A stretch of 12,672 nucleotides of DNA from Chloroflexota bacterium (GTDB lineage: Bacteria; Chloroflexota; Dehalococcoidia; Lucifugimonadales; JADFKI01): contig JADFKI010000074.1 in NCBI GenBank assembly GCA_022565015.1, forward strand, positions 1 to 12,672, written 5' to 3'. Position 1 is the first letter of the stretch, and each line of letters opens with the position of its first letter. The position numbers and the translations under genes were made by a program. The notes under the pieces are model-generated. The model was not told the origin of the DNA. It searched no databases and was given only the letters and a program-made list of their open reading frames with translations. Shown one piece after another: positions 1-7,174 of the stretch.

Positions 1-1324
1 ACACATTCGTTTCGAATCCCCAGTCGCTGAGCTGGTCCAGGACCTGAAATAGCTCGGGGCTGCCCCATTCTATTGAAAATCTACTGACCCCCCAGGAGCT
101 GAGACTCGACAGCATGCGCCTTACGTCCTCTGGTGCATCAATAAGTCCCTCGATGTGGGAGTCGATCGGGCACTGTATTATCGCCGCCGGGAAGGCCTGC
201 CGCAGCCTCTCGAATCCCTCTTTCCCCAACACCTCTACGTTGGCGTTGAACCAGAGTCTTCGCTCCTCTAAACCTATACCATCTTCCTTGAGTATTCCTA
301 TTACCCTATCCACCACATGCCCGCCTTCTTTGAAGTCGAACTTGATGGACTTTTCGAACCTGATAAGGCGTTGGACCACCTCATCAAGCTTTAGCACGGG
401 GGCCATTTCTGCTTCCTGATCAGGGGTCGTGGAGTCGTGGCGCAGGATCAGATCGCCCGTGTCGCCGTCTGTGCGAACGTCTATCTCTCCCCATTCGACG
501 TCGGAGCCTAGAAATTGCCGTAGGTTCGCCCTGTCGTTGACGCCGTGCCACACAAACTGTACGTCGTCCGGCAGGTCGTCTTCGGTTGCCAGGTCGGATA
601 ACACGTAGTCGCTTCCGCTTGCCGAGCAGTAGGGCAGATCGCCGCATTCAGACTCGAATATCGTGTGCGCATGAAGGGGCAGGATTTCGTCACAGCCGTC
701 CAATTCGAAAACAGCCGCAAGGTTGGCCGGTTCGTTGTCCACCATGGCGAACACCCTGAACCCTTCGTCCTGAAAACGCCGAATGCCGTCCGCCTTCGAC
801 CGAGCTACTCCTTGCTCCCACTCGTTCGGGTTCATATACAGATGCTCACTGCTGAAAGAAACTCTGAAGTCTCGGCCAATCGCGTTCAGGGAGCGCAGCG
901 TATCCGCCCTCAGGTATTCCGGCCGGCCTGTATTTAGGCCGACAACGACGTTGGGCTGAATCTGGAACCAGCGGATGATTTCCATTACTCCGGCGAACGG
1001 CCTGTGGGCTTCCATCAGAGAATCTGGCAGCCATCGATGGTCGCACCAGAATTCAAGAATATGATGCTGCTGATCCTTCGGAATTTCCAGCTGTTCCAGA
1101 AGCTCATCGACATGATTTTCGTGGACCGTGATGTCGACGACCTGCAGGTCCCCAAAGAGCTCGGTGCCGTGAAGCCGGTCAAACTCACGAAGCACGTAGT
1201 GGATCAGAAAACGCATATCGACGATGGTGCCGTCGATATCAAACAGGATCATGAGGGTATCTTGAGGGTACAGGCGCTTGGTCTTGTTGAAGTGCAGCGC
1301 CAGCGTTTTCATCCAGTTTGTCAT
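1..1324 (-). CDS. HAD phosphatase-like / FAM151 (menorin, DUF2181)-like fusion protein, 3' end beyond the window
   Basis: An uninterrupted frame of 441 codons runs from an ATG at 1324 to the window edge without a stop. A GGGAG ribosome site lies 8 nt before the ATG. Residues about 24-225 form a HAD domain: FDIDGT at 28-33 (D29 nucleophile, D31 acid/base), a helical insert at about 35-105 that could be a cap, LNTGRP at 130-135 (motif II), K178 (possible motif III) and VDNEP at 195-199 (motif IV). From about 256 the sequence matches the FAM151/menorin pattern: VWHGVN (258-263), GEIDV (279-283), LRHD (294-297), IKFDFK (327-332), LWFNAN (357-362) and FSIEW (416-420). That family has a phosphodiesterase-like TIM barrel with conserved His, Glu, Asp and Lys. 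No signal peptide is visible, so it is probably cytoplasmic. A phosphatase plus phosphodiester-cleaving role is inference. The HAD call is strong and the FAM151 call fairly strong; the substrate is unknown. Confidence 0.85.
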   Translation of the reverse strand, partial: MTNWMKTLALHFNKTKRLYPQDTLMILFDIDGTIVDMRFLIHYVLREFDRLHGTELFGDLQVVDITVHENHVDELLEQLEIPKDQQHHILEFWCDHRWLPDSLMEAHRPFAGVMEIIRWFQIQPNVVVGLNTGRPEYLRADTLRSLNAIGRDFRVSFSSEHLYMNPNEWEQGVARSKADGIRRFQDEGFRVFAMVDNEPANLAAVFELDGCDEILPLHAHTIFESECGDLPYCSASGSDYVLSDLATEDDLPDDVQFVWHGVNDRANLRQFLGSDVEWGEIDVRTDGDTGDLILRHDSTTPDQEAEMAPVLKLDEVVQRLIRFEKSIKFDFKEGGHVVDRVIGILKEDGIGLEERRLWFNANVEVLGKEGFERLRQAFPAAIIQCPIDSHIEGLIDAPEDVRRMLSSLSSWGVSRFSIEWGSPELFQVLDQLSDWGFETNV

Positions 1325-2150
1325 GTCATCACTCCCGGTCAACCGATCACATCCGGGGTTTCATCGGGCAAGACCAGCTAGTGCTGCTATTCAAAATCAC
1401 CGAGCTTCCGTTGGGTGATGGAGGCTTTCGGTTCGAAACGCAGTCGGTCTTGGTCTGCTCTTCTTCCTGACACCGGCATACTCGAGCCCCGTGTGTTTTG
1501 CATGATGAGTACCTACCGTGGTGCATCATCTACTTAGGTGTCAAAAAGCGTCCCGTCGATTCGCCAGCGTGTTGTGATGAGGCATTGTCACTGCGCCGTG
1601 TCGTCGTTCTACCCGATATTTCGCATATTGGCTCCAGGGCTCATCATGAATCCAGCTGTTTGGGATGCCACAGATTATGATGCCAATCTCCGCTCGACAT
1701 TATCAAGGGGATTTACACTGGCTCATTGCGCCAATGCCACATTGGAGAGCGGGGAACTAACCTATGGGTCTGGCAAGCATTAGCAAAATCCAACCTTCAG
1801 GAAAGGCGCACCAGGACGCGGTCTCGGGACTGGTCGAAGACTCGATATTCCAAATCTCAAGTGCTCTATCTCAGGTGCTCTATCTGACGGTGAATGAAAA
1901 GAATCTCGACGGAGCCGTGGCCGATGGCCGGGGCGCCGCCGACCACGAGCGACGGAAAATATTGGCCCGCTGCCTATCTGAAGAATAATGGAGCTGAAAC
2001 AAAATGCCTGCGGCTGTCAGGCTCAGAGAGGATTTCGAGTCCTTCCATCCGGCAGCCCATATCAAATATCGCCGGACGGCATGGTCAGAAGTAACACGAC
2101 GGCGACTGCCGCATCAGGCCGGAAGCCGTGGACGCACCGTCGCGTCGCCC
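1325..2150. other. 826-bp stretch with no convincing gene
   Basis: Short open frames exist on both strands, but none has a recognisable domain, a good ribosome site or codon use like its neighbours. On the minus strand, 1780-1973 shows coding-like composition: 35 open codons ended by a stop that lies in a 14-bp tandem duplication. It may be a decayed gene. A small palindromic cluster lies at 1719-1745. A TTGACA hexamer on the minus strand (TGTCAA at 1539-1544) has no matching -10 at normal spacing, and no clear promoter for the HAD-FAM151 gene was found here. Confidence 0.5.
1858..1885. repeat. 14-bp tandem duplication with one mismatch
   Basis: The units CAAGTGCTCTATCT (1858-1871) and CAGGTGCTCTATCT (1872-1885) sit head to tail and differ at one base. 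Fourteen is not a multiple of three, so the duplication shifts any frame that crosses it. On the minus strand, removing one copy joins 34 codons of an otherwise interrupted frame to 26 further open codons. It looks like a slippage duplication in decaying sequence; no functional role is evident. Confidence 0.85.
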
Positions 2151-3323
2151 TTACGGGCCGGATGTCACCTTTTCAGTCTTGTTGAACTCGGGGATGACGT
2201 ACTTGCCGAAGAGCTCAATGGACTCCATCACCTTCTCGTGAGGGATGGTCTCCGTCTGCATCATGATCATCATCTGGTCGATGCCCGTGGCCTCGTGCTT
2301 CTTCAGGGCCTCGATGCAAGAGTCGGGGTTCCCGGCGATGACGACGGCCCTGTCGCTCAGCGTCTCGGCGTCGAGCTCGTCCCAGATTTTATGGGCAATT
2401 GCGGCCCCGCCCGAGAAGTCCAGCGACTCTGTAGCCTTCTCTTCTTCCAGACCCACGTCCACGTACCTGGAAAAGTTCTGCTTGAGGTGGTCGGGCACAC
2501 CTCCCCACTTTTCCAGAAGCTGAGCGTAGATGTCCTTCTGCCCCTGTACGTAGGGCCGGTCGGGTCCGAAGAAATTCTTCAGGGACTGGGCGCCCAGCTC
2601 CTTCGCCTCCTTATCGTCTTCGAGGCAGATGCCCAGGGTTGAGCTGGCCCACTGGTTGTTCACGAAAGCGCCCACCGGCGTTGCCTTGGCCGCCTTTTCC
2701 TTGTATGCCCTGACGTACGGCTCCAGGGACGACGGCGCACTGGACCCGAAGGCCAGCACACCTATGCCCTTCTCGGCGGCGATATCGTATGTGGACGGCT
2801 GGAGGGCCGCTACCCAGATAGGCGGATGGGGCTTCTGGTAGGGCTTGGGAAGTATCTGTCGGGAGGGAATGTCCCAGAAGCGCCCCTTGTATGAGAACCA
2901 GTCGGACTGCCATATCTTGGGCACTATCGTGAGGGACTCCTCCCACATGTCCCGGCTGTCTCTCGGATCTATGCCCATGCCCGAAAGCTCGTAGGGGGCG
3001 GAACGGCCCGTCCCAAAGTCCACGCGGCCCTCGGACAGGTGGTCCAGCATGGCCACGCGCTCCGCGACGCGATTGGGGTGGTGGTAGGGAAGTATGACGA
3101 CGCCAAGTCCGAGCCTGATGCGCTTGGTTCGCTGGCTCAATGCGGCGTATATAAGATCGGGGCTGGGCGACGCCGAGAAGCCGGTGAGAAAGTGGTGCTC
3201 GACGAACCAGAGGTAGTCGAACCCTACCTCGTCGGCGAGGATGCACTGCTCCATGGTCTCCTGGAGGACCAGGTGGTCGTCCAGGGTAGGCCGCTGCATC
3301 TCGTACTGCAAAGCCAGCTTCAT
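2151..3323 (-). CDS. LLM class flavin-dependent oxidoreductase (luciferase-like monooxygenase)
   Basis: A 390-residue protein of the bacterial luciferase-like (F420/FMN) TIM-barrel superfamily, cytoplasmic. Such enzymes use reduced flavin and O2 to hydroxylate, cleave or desulfonate organic substrates. Visible features are the N-terminal strand KLALQYEMQ, an early WFVEHHF stretch (39-45, typical substrate/flavin pocket), the LGLGVVILPYHHP segment (71-83), GRVDFGTGRS (99-108, phosphate-binding region), and KPHPPIWVAA (164-173). Length is normal for the family, with a slightly long C-terminal half. The ATG at 3323 has an AAGAGG ribosome site with 8 nt spacing. It follows GH15 on the same strand after 102 nt, and a promoter candidate in that gap (3366-3394) suggests separate expression. 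The substrate cannot be inferred. Assignment to the superfamily is secure. Confidence 0.93.
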   Translation of the reverse strand: MKLALQYEMQRPTLDDHLVLQETMEQCILADEVGFDYLWFVEHHFLTGFSASPSPDLIYAALSQRTKRIRLGLGVVILPYHHPNRVAERVAMLDHLSEGRVDFGTGRSAPYELSGMGIDPRDSRDMWEESLTIVPKIWQSDWFSYKGRFWDIPSRQILPKPYQKPHPPIWVAALQPSTYDIAAEKGIGVLAFGSSAPSSLEPYVRAYKEKAAKATPVGAFVNNQWASSTLGICLEDDKEAKELGAQSLKNFFGPDRPYVQGQKDIYAQLLEKWGGVPDHLKQNFSRYVDVGLEEEKATESLDFSGGAAIAHKIWDELDAETLSDRAVVIAGNPDSCIEALKKHEATGIDQMMIMMQTETIPHEKVMESIELFGKYVIPEFNKTEKVTSGP

Positions 3324-3365
3324 GACAAGAACCTCTTTCTTTGTTGCCTATCGGGAACTGGTGGT

Positions 3366-3394
3366 ATTCTACGCCCACAAGAAGCCGGGAACAA
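3366..3394 (-). promoter_or_regulatory. Candidate sigma70-type promoter for the LLM monooxygenase
   Basis: On the minus strand TTGTTC (3394-3389; 3 of 6 consensus positions) is followed by a 17-nt spacer and TAGAAT (3371-3366; 5 of 6). Transcription would begin near 3359, giving a leader of about 36 nt with the AAGAGG site before the ATG at 3323. Spacing and the -10 are good; the -35 is weak. It sits in the only gap upstream of the gene. Confidence 0.45.
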
Positions 3395-3425
3395 GTTTCG
3401 ATGAGGTTGTCGGGCACATCCGCGT

Positions 3426-5465
3426 TCATTCGCGGTGGCCATTTTGCAGGCCTTCGTACTTATCGATGTACTCCTGGACGGTTGCGACCAGGGTGGCGTG
3501 GCTCCAGGTGAGAGGTGAGACTCCTACCGGCTTACCGGTCAGAGGATCCAACTGCTCTGCCAGGGCCCCGCTGGGAAGAGCTCTCGAACAGACCCAATTG
3601 ATCCAGGGAATCACCAGTTTCAAATCTTCCAGACTCCTTGCCCTGGCGATGCGGTATTGCGCGATCCATAGCGTGCAGATGAACCAGGGGTTGCCGGGTA
3701 TTTCGCTTCGTCTTTCGTCCAGGGTGGGATCCCAATTGTACTCATCACCCACGTATCGGGCCAACCCACCGACTTCTGTCCGGCACAGTAACTTTTCTTC
3801 AATATCCGTCATGGTTCTTATTATTCGAGGATCTAAAGGCTCGAACATACCGAAGTACCAGAGGCCGTATAGACTGGCATCAACGTTGTCATCCCGCTCC
3901 ACAATTTCACCATTCTTTACAGTGATGCTCTTTAGGAACCGCCCCTTCTCCTCATCGTACAGATGTATTTCGCACGCTTCCTTGATCTCGGCTGCCGCGA
4001 GACCGTACCTTAGTGCATCACTTTGCTCCCCGAACATCTCGGCAAAGTTGGCACAGGCCTGAAGCCCAGCCCATACCGTGGCCGCCGTGTAAGAGTAAAT
4101 TGCCCTCCTTTCCTCCCAAAGGTCAAACGACGGGGCGGGAAGCTTGGTGGCAGGCTCTCGAAAGTTTGACATGAAGTTGCCCGTCTGAATAATAAGGGGG
4201 AGGAACCATGGCTTAATATTTTCAATATCACGAAACTTTCCATAGTGCTGCCACAGGCAATAGGGGATTAGAGCGGTCTCGTCCTCTTGTATGGGAAGGT
4301 GACGGTTACCCTCTTCGTCCACAAGCGGCATCCAGTTGGAGGCAAGACGCCTTTCCGGGGTGTACTTATGTAGCATGTAGCCCTCGTCATCGGCGATGCC
4401 CTGGACCTGCCACGGTGACTGACCCGTGTAAATCACGTCGGCGCAAAAGTTATAGAAGTTGGCGGCCAGATAAGCGTAACCTGCCTTGTCGAGCGCGTTG
4501 GCTATGTACGCCCCGTCCCTCGGCCACACATAGGAGTACGACTCGAAGCCGTTAGCCAACGCCGTTAGGTCCGAATCGTTGCCGGCGACAATCCCGCCCC
4601 GCTCATCAATATTGGTCCTGATGATAAGTAAGCTTCGCTTGTAGAGCCGCTGCACGCTTTCCGGGAGGTCGTGAAATTTTATGTCTTCCTTGTTTACCCA
4701 GGCTCGCCAGTAATTAACGGTGCGGTCAATAAAATACTGAGGCTTTTGACGGTTTACAACTAAGTTGTGCATGCGGACATCGCCGTTGTCTCGTCCTGCT
4801 GCCAACCAGGTATAGAAAACCGTGCTTTCATCCTTAGCCAGGTTCGGCCAGTGGAGGGCTATGACTCCATCGACGGCCCCAGACGACGACGCACGTCTTC
4901 CAAGGACTCCATCTTCGGCATCGAGCCAGGAGCCTCCTTCGCCCTTTTCATCCCTATTTCCCGTGGTCCAGCCTGAAATGCCAATGACATCGCCTATGGA
5001 ACCATTGATCAAGAAATAGCAATCGTCCTTGTAGGCGATTAGGGCGTCGTCATCAGGATCGTACTGTATTGAGTCCCCATTGCCTACTCCCCAGAATCGG
5101 AAGTCGTAGTGGAAAAAGACACGTATCTCACGGGGCGTGGGGCCCAGGTTAAAGACCTCTACACGACGGAAAAACACATCGCGATGAAAGTCAACCACAT
5201 CGTTGACCACGACTTTCAGCATCAGCTTTTCGTGGGTTGCCACCACATTAGTAGCGAGGGTGTCCGGCAGATATTCCAGCTGTTTCAGCCATCCAGACTC
5301 GCTCAGCCAGGAAAATTGGCCCTCCGCCCAGATGCCGGTTCTCGATATGCAGCGGTGGCTGTGGTTGGCCTTGCCAACGTAGGGGTAATAGATATCTCTA
5401 ATGTTATAGTCGCCGTCGAAGTTGATCAGCAGGTGCCCGTTACCCAGGGGGAGATCGCGAGGCAT
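3426..5465 (-). CDS. Glycoside hydrolase family 15 protein (glucoamylase/glucodextranase-like)
   Basis: A 679-residue inverting alpha-glucosidase-type enzyme. Residues 1 to about 260 form the beta-sandwich seen in prokaryotic GH15 enzymes (start PLGNGHLL, then DIYYPYVG at 24-31). About 265-665 form the (alpha/alpha)6 barrel. Diagnostic segments are YVWPRDGAY (312-320), FDLWEER (447-453, general acid at E451 or E452), GNPWF (591-595) and ALAEQLDPLTG (634-644, general base E637), then PLTWSHA (651-657). Both catalytic carboxylates are therefore present. No signal peptide or membrane segment is seen, so it acts on an internal substrate such as an alpha-glucan, oligosaccharide or trehalose; the substrate is not determined. 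The ATG at 5465 has GGAG 9 nt upstream, directly after the stop of the GT4 gene, which implies coupled translation. Sampled lines are only about 40-43% GC, lower than the LLM and GMC genes. Confidence 0.93.
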   Translation of the reverse strand: MPRDLPLGNGHLLINFDGDYNIRDIYYPYVGKANHSHRCISRTGIWAEGQFSWLSESGWLKQLEYLPDTLATNVVATHEKLMLKVVVNDVVDFHRDVFFRRVEVFNLGPTPREIRVFFHYDFRFWGVGNGDSIQYDPDDDALIAYKDDCYFLINGSIGDVIGISGWTTGNRDEKGEGGSWLDAEDGVLGRRASSSGAVDGVIALHWPNLAKDESTVFYTWLAAGRDNGDVRMHNLVVNRQKPQYFIDRTVNYWRAWVNKEDIKFHDLPESVQRLYKRSLLIIRTNIDERGGIVAGNDSDLTALANGFESYSYVWPRDGAYIANALDKAGYAYLAANFYNFCADVIYTGQSPWQVQGIADDEGYMLHKYTPERRLASNWMPLVDEEGNRHLPIQEDETALIPYCLWQHYGKFRDIENIKPWFLPLIIQTGNFMSNFREPATKLPAPSFDLWEERRAIYSYTAATVWAGLQACANFAEMFGEQSDALRYGLAAAEIKEACEIHLYDEEKGRFLKSITVKNGEIVERDDNVDASLYGLWYFGMFEPLDPRIIRTMTDIEEKLLCRTEVGGLARYVGDEYNWDPTLDERRSEIPGNPWFICTLWIAQYRIARARSLEDLKLVIPWINWVCSRALPSGALAEQLDPLTGKPVGVSPLTWSHATLVATVQEYIDKYEGLQNGHRE

Positions 5466-5478
5466 GCTTGCCGGCTCC

Positions 5479-6669
5479 TTATCGTCCCACCTGCCGGTTG
5501 GGCCCAGGGGGAGACCACTTCGTGGATCTGCTGCTTAGTACCCATTTATACACTTCGACGTGTTTTCGGGCTACCATGTCCCAGGTGTATTTTAGTGCGG
5601 TTTGCCGCCCCTCTTCGGCCAGGAGCCTCCTAAGCCTCTCGTTTGATAGGATTGCGTCGAGTTTGGTGGCGATCTCCGAGGCGTCGCTTGGGTCTTTGAT
5701 CAGCAACCCATTAAGGCCGTCCTCGATCAGCTCCGAAGCTCCGGCGAGGCTACTTACGAGTACAGGCAGGCCCATCGACATGGCCTCCAAAACTACGAGC
5801 CCAAAAGCCTCGTTTAGAGTCGGAAGCACTACCACGTCGCCGGCCGCATAATACTTCCAGACCTCCTTTTTCAGGCCGGCGAAAATCACTCTGCCTTCGA
5901 CTCCGCGCTCACGTGCGATCTGCCCGTATGCGTCAATATCTCCCTGGCCTATCACCAGCAACACAGTTTTGGGACAGTCCATGAGTGAGAGGGCGATAAT
6001 GGCACAAGCCAGCCCTTTCCTCTCCCAGTCCCCGCCAACAAACAATACTACAGAGGCATCCTTGCCAATGGAGTGACGTTGACGCACATCGGTCCTATAC
6101 AGTGAGATGTGCCTCGGGTCATATCGCTCCGAGTCCACTCCGCTGTGCACAACAAAGATACTGTCGGCCTTCGAGTCATGTTGTCGGATCATGTCAAGCT
6201 TCATGCGTCCGGATGGCACGATCAGAGCCCTTCCCTGAGCCCCTCTGACCATCTGCTTCTCCAGAAAGGTCGTGCCCAATCGCTGAAGCTTCTGGAATAG
6301 CGGGACTCTTAATTTTTGAGTCCGCAATCGTTCGAGCTCCGCGGCCTCACAAAAATGAGATGTCATGACGTCTTCTAGTCCGGTGTAATTGCCATGCGTG
6401 TGTATGATGTCGAATCCGCCCGATTCCCTGAATCGCGATAAGAAGATTAGAAGGGCACTGGTTAGAGAGAATGTTAGGGAGTGAACTAATCCGTCGCCGT
6501 TGAAGCCCCAGACTTTGCGATGGTGTATATCGGCATTTCTTAGCCCTTCGACGTTGACGCAAAATAGGGAAATTTCGTGGTCTGCCGCCATTGACTTGGC
6601 CAGGGAAAAAACGTAATTAGGAACCCCTCCATGCACATGGACGCTGTGAGTAATGAAAGCGATTTTCAT
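5479..6669 (-). CDS. Glycosyltransferase family 4 (GT-B fold)
   Basis: A 396-residue retaining sugar-nucleotide glycosyltransferase. The N-terminal Rossmann half begins KIAFITHSV with the acceptor-side glycine pair at 14-15 (HGGVPNY). The C-terminal GT1/GT4 half shows FVGGDWERKG (210-219) with the donor-phosphate-binding Arg/Lys pair R217/K218, and the E-x7-E motif at E287 and E295 (EAFGLVVLE). No transmembrane helix is evident. A hydrophobic stretch at 66-78 is part of the fold. The ATG at 6669 has GAGG about 10 nt upstream. Its stop lies 13 nt before the GH15 start, so the two form a pair likely to act on the same glycoside. The donor and acceptor cannot be told from sequence; alternatives include alpha-glucan, trehalose-type or glycolipid synthesis. 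Confidence 0.92.
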   Translation of the reverse strand: MKIAFITHSVHVHGGVPNYVFSLAKSMAADHEISLFCVNVEGLRNADIHHRKVWGFNGDGLVHSLTFSLTSALLIFLSRFRESGGFDIIHTHGNYTGLEDVMTSHFCEAAELERLRTQKLRVPLFQKLQRLGTTFLEKQMVRGAQGRALIVPSGRMKLDMIRQHDSKADSIFVVHSGVDSERYDPRHISLYRTDVRQRHSIGKDASVVLFVGGDWERKGLACAIIALSLMDCPKTVLLVIGQGDIDAYGQIARERGVEGRVIFAGLKKEVWKYYAAGDVVVLPTLNEAFGLVVLEAMSMGLPVLVSSLAGASELIEDGLNGLLIKDPSDASEIATKLDAILSNERLRRLLAEEGRQTALKYTWDMVARKHVEVYKWVLSSRSTKWSPPGPNRQVGR

Positions 6670-6740
6670 CTGCCTGGCACCTCAATCTCCTTCACCAAGG
6701 CCGACATCTTGAAAGGTCAAATTGCGCGCATCTCTAACCG

Positions 6741-7057
6741 TCATATCCGTAATGTATCATTATATTGAGGCAGGCTCTCGCCTCTCTGGTTCCAGGTCCC
6801 GAGCAGCTTGCCGTCCAGGGACATCACGTGAATGCCTTCGTGTCCCGTGGCGATGTGCATGATGCCGTCATCATCTATTACCGCATCGTTGGGCCCGGGC
6901 ACGTTCGGCCACTCGGTGAGGTAGTTGTCGTCGACGTCAAAGACCTGACAACGGTCGTTCTCTCTGTCCATGACGTATACCCTGTTGTCGTAGTCGACAG
7001 TAACATCGTGGGGCAGGTCGAGGGGATTCTAACACCTTCGCCTCTTGGAAGAGAGTG
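6741..7057 (-). pseudogene. Remnant of an NHL-repeat beta-propeller protein (peptidyl-amidating-lyase-like), frameshifted and truncated
   Basis: The minus strand encodes about 100 residues typical of NHL propellers: LDLPHDVTVD, NRVYVMDREN, CQVFDVDDNYLTEW, NDAVIDDDG, HVMSLDGKLLGTW. Full proteins of this type are usually about 300 residues. The frame is preceded by TAG (7031-7029). The upstream residues RGEGVRIP are found in another frame, and one extra C in the run opposite 7022-7025 would restore RIPLDLPHDV, so a 1-nt deletion is likely. That upstream frame hits a stop at 7060-7058. At the 3' end the frame stops after about three blades' worth and no further NHL sequence follows before the GT4 gene. 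The earliest ATG in the frame, at 6971, has no good ribosome site. Family recognition is good; a short functional product is unlikely. Confidence 0.75.
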
Positions 7058-7087
7058 TTATATCAGGCTGGGCGGCTAACAGGGATA

Positions 7088-7101
7088 TATCGAATTCGAT
7101 A
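7088..7101. promoter_or_regulatory. 14-bp perfect palindrome upstream of the SDR gene (possible operator)
   Basis: TATCGAATTCGATA is a perfect inverted repeat 74 nt before the SDR start, in the gap between the NHL remnant and the SDR. Such a symmetric site would suit a dimeric repressor. One palindrome of this length is expected by chance in about 16 kb, so its position is the main argument. No regulator gene is present in the window. Confidence 0.25.
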
Positions 7102-7174
7102 CTGCTGACTGGCCTAATCAGCCTGGCTGCGATATGGTTACACGGCGATAACGACGGGAGGACATGATTCAAAT

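Noticed and set aside
1430..1438. GGTTCGAAA, resembling a tRNA T-loop
   Set aside because: The flanking bases do not form a T stem, and no acceptor, D or anticodon arm can be built around it.
2131..2158. Small hairpins (GACGC/GCGTC and GCCC/GGGC) at the 3' end of the first LLM gene
   Set aside because: Stems of 4-5 bp without a T tract; not supportable as a terminator.
2611..3429. A 272-codon minus-strand frame overlapping the LLM gene
   Set aside because: It is the +1 shadow of the LLM gene, rich in Arg, Gly and Pro, without recognisable motifs.
3420..3435. CCGCG/CGCGG hairpin across the GH15 stop codon, as a terminator
   Set aside because: The stem is only 5 bp and no T tract follows on the minus strand.
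2004..4062. Long plus-strand open frames at 2004-2642 and 3241-4062
   Set aside because: They lie opposite the LLM and GH15 genes, which have clear motifs and ribosome sites; the plus-strand translations show no domain and the low-complexity composition typical of antisense frames.
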